A DNA stretch of 64,000 nt from Limnovirga soli (GTDB lineage Bacteria; Bacteroidota; Bacteroidia; Chitinophagales; Chitinophagaceae): contig NZ_WHPF01000001.1 of NCBI RefSeq assembly GCF_013106755.1, positions 124,001-188,000 on the forward strand. The letters run 5' to 3'. The notes under the pieces are model-generated. The model had not been told where the DNA came from. It worked only from the letters and a program-made list of their open reading frames with translations, and made no database searches. Each line of letters opens with the position of its first letter. The stretch's first letter is position 1. The position numbers and the translations under genes are program-made. Below are positions 36,180 through 44,946 of the stretch, piece after piece.

Positions 36180-38126
36180 ATGAAAAAACTAATTCTGGTA
36201 TTGCTGGTATTTGCAGCAGTACTTAACTCATTTGCCCAATCTGGTAACTTATTAGAATGGAGTGTACAAGCAACACGCATAAACGATAGCACCTACCAGC
36301 TTACCGCAACTACCAACATTCCAGAAGGATGGAATCTCTATGGCGACAATCCCAATATCGACGGATTAACACCGGTTGTATTTACCTACGGTTTGGAAAA
36401 TATTCACAATAGCAATCAGGCAAAATATACAGGTAAAAGCATCCAAATAAATGACCCTATTTGGGAAAATAAATCTGTTTTAGTATACAACGGCGCCCTA
36501 TCCATTGATCAGCAAATTACCATAAACGGGTTTGTACCTGCAGTATTAAAAGGCACTGTCAGCGCTAATCTGGGCAAAAAAGATGAGTTTCAAACTACTG
36601 AATTTAACTTCAACGCAACGCTGGAAGGTGGTAAAGCAGCAGCAACAGCCAATAACCAATTGCTGATTACGACCATCGATATTGCCAAACCTTTAAATAA
36701 TTGCGGCGCAACCAATACGCCTGTTAGCAATAACAGCTTGCTTTCCGTTTTCTTTCTGGGTTTTTTGGGCGGACTAATTGCTTTGCTTACGCCTTGCGTA
36801 TTCCCCATGATACCTGTTACCGTTTCCTTTTTTACCAAACGTTCTCAAAACCGGCAGCAGGCCATTAAAAACGGCGTTTTATATGGCTTTTTTATATGGC
36901 TAATTTATATTTTGGCCAGCATACCATTTCATATTTTGGGCAATGTAAACCCGGAGATATTTAATAATATTAGTACCAATTCCACTTTAAATATTGTATT
37001 CTTTATCATTTTTATATTTTTTGCCATTTCCTTTTTTGGCTTTTTCGAAATAAGCCTGCCCAGCAGTATTGCCGGCAAAGCCGATGCCAAAAGTGGTTTA
37101 GGTAGTTTAGGGGGTATTTTTTTTATGGCCCTTACGCTGGCCATAGTATCATTCTCCTGTACCGGCCCCATTTTAGGTTCTTTATTGGTAGGCTCGCTTA
37201 GCGGTGGAGCCTGGCCGCTAACCAGCGGATTAGCAGGTTTTGGTTTGGCACTGGCATTGCCATTTGCCTTATTTGCCATATTTCCTGAGTGGTTAAAATC
37301 GCTGCCAAAATCGGGCGGATGGTTAGATACCGTAAAAAAAGTATTGGCTTTTGCAGAGCTAGCACTGGCTTTTAAATTTTTATCCAATGCCGATCTGGTT
37401 ATGCACTGGGGCTTATTAAAAAGAGAAGTTTTTATTGGCATATGGATATTAATCGGCGCCGGTTTAACCTTGTACCTTTTTGGCATTTTGCGTTTACCAC
37501 ACGATTATAAGGGCATGAAAATTGGCAGGGGCCGCAAATTGGCGGGCATTATAGCACTAGGCTTTACCCTTTATTTGTTGCCGGGAGTTACGCCGGGCAA
37601 GTATGCTAATTTACAGTTGCTTAGCGGTTTTCCGCCGCCATTATCGTATAGCATTTATGGTAAAGACAATGTAAAAGGCAAGGGCCTGGAAGCCAATGTG
37701 GTAAATGATTATCAAAAAGCCCTGCAATTATCAAAAGAGCAAAACAAACCTATATTAATAGATTTTACCGGCTGGGCCTGCGTAAACTGCCGCAAAATGG
37801 AAGAAAATGTTTGGAGCCAGCCAGCCGTTTTGGAATACATCAAAAACAACTATATCCTCGTATCGTTGTATGTGGATGATAAGGCAAAGCTGCCTGTTGA
37901 GCAAAGGTTTACCTATACCACCAAAGACGGTGCACAAAAGCCAATAGAAACGGCCGGAGATATGTGGGCCACATTTCAGGCCGAGAATTTTAATCAGGTA
38001 ACCCAGCCTTTATATGCCATTCTAAACAGTAAAGAGCAATTGATTAACCATCCCGTTGGCTATACGCCCGATGCTGCTACTTATTTAGAATGGCTAACCT
38101 GCGGCAAAGAAAGTTTTAGCAAATAA
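36180..38126 (+). CDS. dsbD: DsbD-type thiol:disulfide interchange protein
   Basis: 648 residues. Signal peptide 1-20, an alpha-like domain (21-170) that lacks the reactive cysteine pair, then the eight-helix CcdA/DsbD core with the paired cysteines in LLTPCVFPMIP and VSFSCTGPILG, and a C-terminal thioredoxin domain with C534-x2-C537 (WACVNCRKME). Moves electrons from cytosolic thioredoxin across the inner membrane. The missing alpha cysteines are explained by the upstream partner gene. A strong terminator follows at 38140-38170. Confidence 0.93.
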   Translation: MKKLILVLLVFAAVLNSFAQSGNLLEWSVQATRINDSTYQLTATTNIPEGWNLYGDNPNIDGLTPVVFTYGLENIHNSNQAKYTGKSIQINDPIWENKSVLVYNGALSIDQQITINGFVPAVLKGTVSANLGKKDEFQTTEFNFNATLEGGKAAATANNQLLITTIDIAKPLNNCGATNTPVSNNSLLSVFFLGFLGGLIALLTPCVFPMIPVTVSFFTKRSQNRQQAIKNGVLYGFFIWLIYILASIPFHILGNVNPEIFNNISTNSTLNIVFFIIFIFFAISFFGFFEISLPSSIAGKADAKSGLGSLGGIFFMALTLAIVSFSCTGPILGSLLVGSLSGGAWPLTSGLAGFGLALALPFALFAIFPEWLKSLPKSGGWLDTVKKVLAFAELALAFKFLSNADLVMHWGLLKREVFIGIWILIGAGLTLYLFGILRLPHDYKGMKIGRGRKLAGIIALGFTLYLLPGVTPGKYANLQLLSGFPPPLSYSIYGKDNVKGKGLEANVVNDYQKALQLSKEQNKPILIDFTGWACVNCRKMEENVWSQPAVLEYIKNNYILVSLYVDDKAKLPVEQRFTYTTKDGAQKPIETAGDMWATFQAENFNQVTQPLYAILNSKEQLINHPVGYTPDAATYLEWLTCGKESFSK

Positions 38127-38139
38127 GCGTTATACACAC

Positions 38140-38170
38140 AAAAAAGCTACAACCTAATTGTAGCTTTTTT
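38140..38170 (+). terminator. Intrinsic terminator after dsbD
   Basis: Perfect 13-bp stem from AAAAAAGCTACAA (38140-38152) and TTGTAGCTTTTTT (38158-38170), loop of five bases, ending in a T-run. Fourteen bases past the dsbD stop. Confidence 0.85.
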
Positions 38171-38194
38171 TATGCAAATTATTTTTTTGGGGCC

Positions 38195-38258
38195 CATCTA
38201 AAAATAAGGGGCGGCTTTACTTGCGTCGCACACTTGTACTGCAGTAATACTATGCAGC
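38195..38258 (-). repeat. dispersed intergenic repeat, A core
   Basis: Core GTACAAGTGTGCGACGCAA on the minus strand (38221-38239), left GCTGCATAGTATTAC, right half GTAAAGCCGC. Confidence 0.88.
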
Positions 38259-38363
38259 AGCAATACCAATAATTATTAAAAACCGGTATACAACAGCTGA
38301 TAAAAGTTATAACCGCTGAAGGGCAGGCGGATAGCAGTGGATACCCCGCTGAAGACTATGTGC

Positions 38364-38405
38364 GTTGGCGGTTCCCCCTTTAAGGGGGTTAGGGGGTGTG
38401 GCGGA
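38364..38405. repeat. CCCCCTTTAAGGGGG-type intergenic element
   Basis: GGTTCCCCCTTTAAGGGGG followed by TTAGGGGGTGTGGCGG: a 5-bp C/G stem with a TTTAA loop and then another G-run. This type of string is a familiar intergenic element in Bacteroidota genomes from memory; seen once here. Confidence 0.45.
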
Positions 38406-38596
38406 GTAGTAACGGATAGCCGCAACTTTTGCCAATACAGCTACAACAGGTTCATTGCCCCAAAAAACGCCTTGGATAAATACCTTAAAAATAATATATG
38501 CAGGCATTTGGCCAACGGAAAACAAAAATTAATTACACAACTTATTGCTGCACCCACCAATGAATTATTGAATTACCTAACTTGTAGGCCCAACTT

Positions 38597-39184
38597 ATGA
38601 GTAACGAGCAAGACCAATTTATATTGGCAGGCTTAAAAGCCGGCTACAAAGAAAGAACCGTACAGGAAAAAGTATTGTATGGTCAATACAGCTATTTTAT
38701 TGAAGAAGGCTGCCGAAAATATAATCTTAACTACGACGACAGCTTTAGCGCCTACAGCGATGCCCTTATTTCTGCTATTCACAACATAATAAACAACCAG
38801 TTTGACGGTCGTTCGGCATTTAAAACCTATCTGTTTCAAATTTTTTCTAATAAATGTATTGACCTTGTTAGAAAAACTACGACTAATAAACAGAGCGTAC
38901 ATCAAAACACCACTATTCCGGAGTTATTAGGGCAATTACCCGATGCTTCCAGAAATGTGATTGAGAAATTGATTGACGATCAAAAAAGATCAGCCGTAAA
39001 AGAACAACTGGCAACCATTGGAGAAAAATGCAAAGAAATTTTATTGCTTTTTGAAGATGGGCTTAGCGACAGGGAAATTGCAGCAGAATTACAGTATAAC
39101 AGTGCAGCCGTGGCCAAAACCACCCGTTTACGCTGTTTAGAAAAAATGCGGGAAAGAATGAGCAGTATTATGCAACGATTTTAG
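38597..39184 (+). CDS. ECF-type RNA polymerase sigma factor
   Basis: 195 residues. Sigma region 2 at about 25-95 (YGQYSYFIEEGCRKYNL ... GRSAFKTYLFQIFSNKCIDLVRK) and region 4 helix-turn-helix at about 135-185 (CKEILLLFEDGLSDREIAAELQYNSAAVAKTTRLRCLEKMRE). First gene of a rightward group of five: sigma factor, anti-sigma/TPR membrane protein, two very small membrane proteins, CHAT protease. Expected to direct transcription of its own operon, released by the adjacent membrane protein. Confidence 0.88.
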   Translation: MSNEQDQFILAGLKAGYKERTVQEKVLYGQYSYFIEEGCRKYNLNYDDSFSAYSDALISAIHNIINNQFDGRSAFKTYLFQIFSNKCIDLVRKTTTNKQSVHQNTTIPELLGQLPDASRNVIEKLIDDQKRSAVKEQLATIGEKCKEILLLFEDGLSDREIAAELQYNSAAVAKTTRLRCLEKMRERMSSIMQRF

Positions 39185-39305
39185 CAATACCTGTAAGCCA
39201 CTTGTTTTAAGCAATACAACGACTGCCTTTTGAAAGGTGTTAAGCAAAAAGTATTTATTTAAAACAAACAATACAATCCATCCTGAAAAACAAACAATTA
39301 CAATT

Positions 39306-40022
39306 ATGATAGAAACCATAGCATATATTGAGGATTATTTTACCAATAACCTTAATGAAACAGAAAAAAAGGTATTTGAGTTACGCTGTACTACAGATAA
39401 CGATTTTGCCAAAGAAGTAGCTGCTTATGCACTTACCCGGGAAGCCCTGCGGGAAGCATTAATTGCCCAAAAACAAGCTGCCTGGAAGCAGGCAACCATA
39501 CCTGCGGTAACAAAAAAGCCGGTAATTGCGATGAATAGTTTTATAAAATATGCTGTAGCAGCAGCTTTGTTGATAGCGGTGGCATTTCCCTTTTTAAACT
39601 CAGCCCAAAGCCTGGAGGCATTGGCCAATCAGGTACAGGAAAAATATACCAGCGGCAATACAATGGATGCCAGCCACGATCAAATTCAAACAGCCATTAC
39701 TTTATTTAAAAACAAAGAATATAGTGCAGCCCTGCCCATATTTGTCAGCATCAACAAGGATTCTATTGTAAATACCGATGCCAAAAAATTTGAAGGCCAG
39801 TGCTATATGCAATTAAAGAACTACGATAGTGCTATTAGTTGTTTTGATGTTCTATCAGCCCTACCATTGTATAAAAATGAAGGCCCGATTTTAAAAGCCA
39901 TTAGTTTAATACAAAGAAATAAAGGCGATGACAGGGCCATAGCGAAAGAATTGCTTGGCAACATTGTAGCAGATAAAAAAGCAGGTAATAGCGATGCAGC
40001 TGCGCTGTTGGAAAAATTTTAA
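39306..40022 (+). CDS. Membrane protein with anti-sigma-like N-terminus and TPR domain
   Basis: 238 residues from the ATG at 39306; the frame is open further upstream but the conserved MIETIAYIEDYFTNNL start favours this one. Cytosolic N-terminus (1-75) resembles the helical start of Bacteroidota anti-sigma factors (LNETEKKVFELRCTTDNDFAKEVAAY). One transmembrane helix at about 85-105, then TPR-like helices outside (about 130-215: LFKNKEYSAALPIF, YMQLKNYDSAISCFDVL). Topology and position next to the sigma gene suggest a regulator that senses a periplasmic partner through its TPRs. No zinc-binding motif. Confidence 0.7.
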   Translation: MIETIAYIEDYFTNNLNETEKKVFELRCTTDNDFAKEVAAYALTREALREALIAQKQAAWKQATIPAVTKKPVIAMNSFIKYAVAAALLIAVAFPFLNSAQSLEALANQVQEKYTSGNTMDASHDQIQTAITLFKNKEYSAALPIFVSINKDSIVNTDAKKFEGQCYMQLKNYDSAISCFDVLSALPLYKNEGPILKAISLIQRNKGDDRAIAKELLGNIVADKKAGNSDAAALLEKF

Positions 40023-40083
40023 TAAAAACAAAGCACATATATGCTTATTTTCAAGTATCATCAATCATAAAAACTAAACAACT

Positions 40084-40260
40084 ATGGAACAGGTTACAGT
40101 ACAAACCATTATTGAAGGTGGCATACTAATAACACTTATTTATATTGGAGGTGTATTGGTAAAAATATTAAGAAGCACCACTAAAATTGAAGGTGACACA
40201 GGTGTTATTGCCGCTGCCGCTACCGATGGTAGTGCCCCAAAAGGCGGCCCAAGCAAATAG
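40084..40260 (+). CDS. 58-residue membrane peptide with C-terminal GGPSK
   Basis: ATG at 40084, TAG at 40258. Starts MEQVTVQTIIEGG, one helix at about 9-28, then KILRSTTK and a flexible tail ending GSAPKGGPSK. By the positive-inside rule the tail would be cytosolic, but this is weak. The closing motif [A/S]P[K/G]GGPS[K/R] occurs twice more in the next gene's lipoprotein, so the two small proteins share a motif although otherwise unrelated. The gene is in the gap between the TPR gene and the lipoprotein gene, same strand, 61 bases either side. Could be a substrate or ligand of the CHAT protease two genes on. Confidence 0.65.
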   Translation: MEQVTVQTIIEGGILITLIYIGGVLVKILRSTTKIEGDTGVIAAAATDGSAPKGGPSK

Positions 40261-40320
40261 TCAAAAAAAAACTTCCGGCAGGGGGATTAATGCTTTACAA
40301 AACTATTTAATGATTTACCG

Positions 40321-40569
40321 ATGAAAAAGATAGTTATTCAATTTGGTTTTGCCCTGGTAGCTGTTATAGGCGCCATTGTATTAACTGGTTGCCCTGTTAA
40401 TCCTGGTACAAAATCAACCACCAGTACCACCAGCGACACAAGTTCTCCCGGCGGAGGACCATCAAGGATAAAACCTGCAATAAGCGATACCAGTTCTCCT
40501 GGTGGCGGACCATCAAAATTAAAACTACAAAAAGTAGATAGCAGTACACGAAAAGGAAATGCCAAATAA
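40321..40569 (+). CDS. Small lipoprotein with repeated SDTSSPGGGPS[K/R] motif
   Basis: 82 residues. Lipoprotein signal with lipobox LTGC (C24). The mature part is low-complexity: two almost identical 14-residue repeats SDTSSPGGGPSRIK (38-51) and SDTSSPGGGPSKLK (55-68), then a basic tail. No fold expected. Placed directly before the CHAT protease gene, from which it is separated by a hairpin at 40596-40620. The repeated, exposed GGPS-K/R sites look like processing or recognition sites. Confidence 0.7.
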   Translation: MKKIVIQFGFALVAVIGAIVLTGCPVNPGTKSTTSTTSDTSSPGGGPSRIKPAISDTSSPGGGPSKLKLQKVDSSTRKGNAK

Positions 40570-40595
40570 ATATGGGCATTACTGATATTGATTTC

Positions 40596-40620
40596 AAGCA
40601 CCCATTTAAAACGGGTGCTT
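40596..40620 (+). terminator. hairpin between the lipoprotein and CHAT genes
   Basis: 8-bp stem AAGCACCC/GGGTGCTT (40596-40603 and 40613-40620), 9-nt loop, followed by GCTCATTTTTA. It may attenuate read-through so that the small proteins outnumber the protease. It also argues that translation of the CHAT gene begins after it, at 40668. Confidence 0.6.
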
Positions 40621-40667
40621 GCTCATTTTTAGCACCTGTGGAAATATTCAGTATTCATTTTCCATTT

Positions 40668-43454
40668 ATGAAAAGCACAAAATTTATACTCATCCTTTTT
40701 ACCATTTTGATATGTTTGTTAAATGGTACAATCAGTCGTGCACAAAAATATAGCTCAGCCCTACTCTATAAGGAAATAAACAACTCCGCCAGTTCAGATC
40801 AGGAACCTAAAGAAATTCTTACGGAATTATACCGGTTAAAAAATAAGGCTGAAAAATACGCTCTTTCCTCAGATACCACACTGGCTTTGCTTTACCATAA
40901 ATTGGGGCTGTATGAGGCCAAAGGAAATTATAATAATCCCAACGCCATTGCATTCACAAAAAAATCGGTGGAAATAAATACCAGGTTAAAAACAGGCAGT
41001 AATCTAAAATTGCTGGCAAAGAGTTATTCCAATATCGGTTTCTATTATAAAGATCTGTTGAGTTACGATAAAGCAATCGCTTATTTTGATTCATCATCTG
41101 CCATTGCCAAAAAATACCCCGATATGCGTTGGCAAATTGCTTTTAACGAATCACACGTAGCTTATTTATACTTTTTAGCAGGTGATTATCAAAAATGTAA
41201 CCAGGTGAGTACCCTTGCTTTGCAACTTGCCAATAAGGTTGATTCAGCATACTTAGATTTGCTGAATCAAAAAATACAATCCCTGTATTTTCAAAATCAA
41301 ATACCGGAGGCAATCTCCGAGGCCGAGAATTGCATAAAAATTGCGACCCAAATTAATGACCAATATTCATTGGCAAGTGCCCTAAAAATTAAAGCCATGA
41401 TATATGAAAAGAACAATGATCTGGAAGGGGCAAAAAAAATATTCAAAGAATCATTAAGTGCAAGAATAAAATCTAATCCAAACAATCCTCAGAAAATAGC
41501 CCAAATTGCCGGCGACTATAGTGATTATGGTAAGTTTTACATGAACAAACTACACAATTTTACGGAAGCAAAAAATTGCTTTTTACAATCATTGTTATAC
41601 GCTGAAAAAGACAGTAACCTAACCAAAAAGCTATGGGCTTTTAATAACCTGATGGAATTAAATTTTCATCAAAAAAAAATAACAGAAGCAATTCAATTTT
41701 ATCACAAAACCATTTCCAGTCTAAATAGTATCGATACAAGTATCCTGCAAACACCTTTATTTAAAAGCGTTGCCAATATTGGCAATAAGGATTTATCTAT
41801 TACTATTTTTACTGGTAAAGCAGCTCTATTATTACAACTTTTTCTTTCCACTAAAAACGAGGCATATATTAATTGCTGTGTACGCACCTGCATGCTTACA
41901 GATTCAATTATTACCCAAACCAGGCATGAACAATTTGGTGAAAAAAGCAAACTCTACTGGCGTGATTACACCCGGGCTTTTTTTACGCTTGCCCTGGAAG
42001 CAAGCTACCTGAGTAAGAATAGCAGCAGCGCATTTTATTTTATGGAAAGAAGCAGATCGGTATTATTGAATGATAATATCAATGAACTGGATGCTTCATT
42101 ACAATTATCGGCCGAAGATGCAGAAAAGGAGCAGGAATTCAGGTCGGCAATTTTACTAGCTGAACAGCAAATGGCTAATATGCCAGTTACAAACAAAGGG
42201 TACAATGCGCTACAAACTGCCTATTTTACACAATATGCCGCATTCGAAAAATTTATTCATTCACTCGAGGTAAAATATCCAGCTTATTACCAATATAAAT
42301 ATGCTGATGCGGTGCCATCATTACAAACATTGCAACAACAGCTGGCCTTAAACCGCCAAAGCTTTGTGCATTATTTTATGAATGATACGGTAACCTATAT
42401 GCTTGCCATTACGGCAAAAAATACCGTTTTAACAAAGCTATACGGACAGACCTTTAATAAAGAAATAGTAAACCAATACCTGGGCTTATGTGCCAATAAG
42501 AATGCACTTAACAATACCTTTAGTGAATTCGCCAGCCGCTCTAACCAATTATATAAAACCATTTTTGAGCCACTACAATTGCCAAAGGGAAAAGTGGTTA
42601 TTTGCTCTGATAACTTCTTATTACCCTTTGAATCATTTTGCAGCGATACCCTTGGTAGCCGGTTTCTGTTATATGATTATATATTCAGCTATGCCTATTC
42701 AGCCACTTTTCTTTTAAAGGAAAATAAAACAGGTACCGCTAAAGGTAATTTTATTGGTTTTGCACCTGTAGACTTTAATAAACAACTGGCGGTGCAATCA
42801 CTTACCAATTCTGCAACTGCTTTAAAAAATTCTGCAGGCAATTACAATAATACCTTGTTGTACACCTATACAGATGCCAGTAAAAAGAATTTTTTATTGC
42901 AGCTGGGTAATTATACTGTTGCAAATATTTTCTCCCATGCCAGTGCCGACACATCAGGAAAAGAACCTGTGTTGTATATGCAGGATACTACCATTAACTT
43001 ATCTGAATTGCAAATGATACATAACCCCGCTACACGTCTGGTGGTGTTAAGTGCCTGCCAAACCAATGTGGGCAAAAATGCAACTGGAGAAGGTATTTAT
43101 AGTTTGGCCCGGGGCTTTGCATCTGCCGGCATACCCTCCGTATCGGCTACGTTGTGGCAGGCAGAAGAAACTTCTATTTATACCATTTCAGCGCAGTTTC
43201 ATAAATACCTGGCTGCAGGTTTAAAAAAGGACGAAGCGCTTCACAAAGCCAAGCTGGATTTTCTTATGGCTAATATAGATAACGAAAAATCGCTGCCCTA
43301 TTTTTGGGCCAATATGGTGCTGATAGGAAATACAGATGCAATAACATTATACAACAACAACACCGCATGGTATTTTTTGGCCACACTGGCAGCAGTTCTG
43401 CTGGTAATGATTTTTGTTTTTATAAAAAAGAAAAATCAAATACTGTTTAAGTAG
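40668..43454 (+). CDS. Secreted, membrane-anchored TPR-CHAT caspase-like protease
   Basis: 928 residues from the ATG at 40668 (signal peptide MKSTKFILILFTILICLL..., cleaved near SRAQ); an in-frame ATG at 40572 lies before the hairpin and lacks a signal. TPR repeats fill about 40-390 (ANIGFYYKDLLSYDKAIAYFDSS, LASALKIKAMIYEKNNDLEGAKKIF). The CHAT domain spans about 600-870 with the catalytic dyad H757 (NIFSHASAD) and C797 (VVLSACQTN), and the typical GEGIYSLARGFASAGIPSVSATLW. One helix near 890-912 and a basic tail KKKNQILFK anchor it in the inner membrane, CHAT side out. Caspase/separase-like peptidases cut after Arg or Lys in flexible sites, which the neighbouring GGPS[K/R] peptides offer. 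Confidence 0.87.
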   Translation: MKSTKFILILFTILICLLNGTISRAQKYSSALLYKEINNSASSDQEPKEILTELYRLKNKAEKYALSSDTTLALLYHKLGLYEAKGNYNNPNAIAFTKKSVEINTRLKTGSNLKLLAKSYSNIGFYYKDLLSYDKAIAYFDSSSAIAKKYPDMRWQIAFNESHVAYLYFLAGDYQKCNQVSTLALQLANKVDSAYLDLLNQKIQSLYFQNQIPEAISEAENCIKIATQINDQYSLASALKIKAMIYEKNNDLEGAKKIFKESLSARIKSNPNNPQKIAQIAGDYSDYGKFYMNKLHNFTEAKNCFLQSLLYAEKDSNLTKKLWAFNNLMELNFHQKKITEAIQFYHKTISSLNSIDTSILQTPLFKSVANIGNKDLSITIFTGKAALLLQLFLSTKNEAYINCCVRTCMLTDSIITQTRHEQFGEKSKLYWRDYTRAFFTLALEASYLSKNSSSAFYFMERSRSVLLNDNINELDASLQLSAEDAEKEQEFRSAILLAEQQMANMPVTNKGYNALQTAYFTQYAAFEKFIHSLEVKYPAYYQYKYADAVPSLQTLQQQLALNRQSFVHYFMNDTVTYMLAITAKNTVLTKLYGQTFNKEIVNQYLGLCANKNALNNTFSEFASRSNQLYKTIFEPLQLPKGKVVICSDNFLLPFESFCSDTLGSRFLLYDYIFSYAYSATFLLKENKTGTAKGNFIGFAPVDFNKQLAVQSLTNSATALKNSAGNYNNTLLYTYTDASKKNFLLQLGNYTVANIFSHASADTSGKEPVLYMQDTTINLSELQMIHNPATRLVVLSACQTNVGKNATGEGIYSLARGFASAGIPSVSATLWQAEETSIYTISAQFHKYLAAGLKKDEALHKAKLDFLMANIDNEKSLPYFWANMVLIGNTDAITLYNNNTAWYFLATLAAVLLVMIFVFIKKKNQILFK

Positions 43455-43531
43455 AGGTCATACTTATAATAGATCTGATTTTTTACGATAATGCACCCAA
43501 AAAAGCACCCTATTCATTCATGAAATTGTTT

Positions 43532-43559
43532 AAAGAGATTGGCTTTACTTCATCTCTTT
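43532..43559 (+). terminator. possible terminator of the CHAT operon
   Basis: 8-bp stem AAAGAGAT/ATCTCTTT with a 12-nt loop, 77 bases past the CHAT stop, followed by TC and A-run. Few trailing Ts on the plus strand, so tentative. The loop GGCTTTACTTC resembles the repeat's right half and may be a decayed copy. Confidence 0.4.
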
Positions 43560-43567
43560 TCAAAAAA

Positions 43568-43591
43568 AATCCCGGTAAACAAACCGGGATT
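43568..43591 (-). terminator. Intrinsic terminator of mnmA
   Basis: 9-bp stem AATCCCGGT/ACCGGGATT. Read on the minus strand it is followed by a run of eight T, 22 bases past the mnmA stop. Confidence 0.8.
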
Positions 43592-43613
43592 CATGATTTT
43601 TCTAATATATCCA

Positions 43614-44717
43614 TTATAGCAGCCAGCCTTTTTGTATAATGCCGCCTCCTATTACTTCATCGCCTTCATAAAAAACAGCACTTTGGCCTGGAGCAATACT
43701 TTTTACATGATCGTAAAATTTTACCCTAATGCCATTCGCATCATTGTATAGCGTGCTAATTGCACCTTTGTCTTTATAGCGAATTTTTGTGGTTACTTCC
43801 ATCCCATCGGTAATGCCGGGATATTTAATCCAGTTTAGTCTGGTAACCGTCATATCATTTTGTTCCAGGTCTGTTTCATCTCCTAATACTACTGTGTTTG
43901 TATCAGGATGAATGGCCGTTACATACGCCGGTTTACCCAATGCGATATCCAGCCCCTTACGCTGACCTACCGTATAAAAAGGATAACCCTTATGCTGGCC
44001 TAATTTTTTGCCTTCCTTATCTACAAACCAGCCTCCGGCAACAGATTCTTCCAGCCCTTCCACCCTGCGTTTTAAAAAGCCACGGTAATCATTATCGGGT
44101 ACAAAACAAATTTCGTAGCTCTCACTTTTCTTTGCCAGCTCGGGGTAGCCATAATCTATAGCCATTTGCCTTATGGCAGTTTTACGGTATTTACCCAATG
44201 GCATAATGGTGCGGCTTAACAATTCCTGATCTAGCCCCCAAAGCACATAGCTTTGGTCTTTGGTTTCATCTAAACCCTTGCTAATTACATACCTGCCATT
44301 GGCCGCCTGGTATACATTGGCATAATGCCCGGTAGCAATAAAATCGCAATCCAGGGCATTGGCCCTTTTTAGCAAAGCACGCCATTTAATATGTGTATTA
44401 CACATAACACAGGGGTTGGGTGTGCGGCCGGCCATATACTCTTCCACAAAATTTTCTACTACAAAATCGCCAAATTCTTCGCGAATATCCAGTATAAAAT
44501 GGGGGAACCCATGATGCACTGCCGCCTGCCGGGCATCATTAAAACTATCAATATTACAGCAACCGGTTTCTTTATGTCCGCCGCCGCTAGTGGCATAATC
44601 CCAGGTTTTCATAGTTATGCCTACCACTTCATATCCTTCATGATGCAACATCAGGGCTACCACGGTGCTGTCTATTCCGCCACTCATTGCCACCATCACT
44701 TTTCCTTTACGGCTCAT
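43614..44717 (-). CDS. mnmA: MnmA, tRNA-specific 2-thiouridylase
   Basis: 367 residues, full length. PP-loop VAMSGGIDSTVVALML near residue 10, catalytic cysteines in NPCVMCN and YEICFVPD (the latter in the KSESYEICFV segment), then the beta-barrel end (GQRKGLDIALGKPAYV ... SIAPGQSAVFYEGDEVIGGGII). Installs the 2-thio group on U34 of tRNA Lys, Glu and Gln. Sulfur could come from a rhodanese or desulfurase elsewhere. Monocistronic with its own terminator. Confidence 0.97.
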   Translation of the reverse strand: MSRKGKVMVAMSGGIDSTVVALMLHHEGYEVVGITMKTWDYATSGGGHKETGCCNIDSFNDARQAAVHHGFPHFILDIREEFGDFVVENFVEEYMAGRTPNPCVMCNTHIKWRALLKRANALDCDFIATGHYANVYQAANGRYVISKGLDETKDQSYVLWGLDQELLSRTIMPLGKYRKTAIRQMAIDYGYPELAKKSESYEICFVPDNDYRGFLKRRVEGLEESVAGGWFVDKEGKKLGQHKGYPFYTVGQRKGLDIALGKPAYVTAIHPDTNTVVLGDETDLEQNDMTVTRLNWIKYPGITDGMEVTTKIRYKDKGAISTLYNDANGIRVKFYDHVKSIAPGQSAVFYEGDEVIGGGIIQKGWLL

Positions 44718-44946
44718 TACAAAAATTTTGGCAAAGGTACTATTTAGCTGCGAGCACCAATGTATTGGCCCGCTTGCCGGTGTTTCGTTATAAGAAATTT
44801 TATCGGTCAGGCTTTACCGTAAAAGGCAGTTTTTGTATACCCAGTTTGTCCCAATAAGTTGAGGGCCTAGAATCGGAATTCGACTTTTTGTGGCAAACAA
44901 ACCCTAATTTAATTGAGCGTAATTCGCAAAATGAATACATTTATAT

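Larger units (their letters stand above)
38127..38596. other. 470-bp gap between dsbD and the sigma-factor operon
   Basis: Contains the dsbD terminator, an A-type repeat, and a CCCCCTTTAAGGGGGTTAGG element; the promoter of the sigma-factor operon should lie in its last 150 bases. An open frame over the GC element is not credible as a gene. Confidence 0.6.

Noticed and set aside
38337-38600. 87-residue open frame before the sigma gene
   Set aside because: It runs across the CCCCCTTTAAGGGGG element, has no recognisable domain, and overlaps the sigma start.
40668-43454. CHAT protein as part of a type III-E CRISPR (Craspase) system
   Set aside because: It has a signal peptide and a membrane anchor, and no Cas7-11 or array is nearby.
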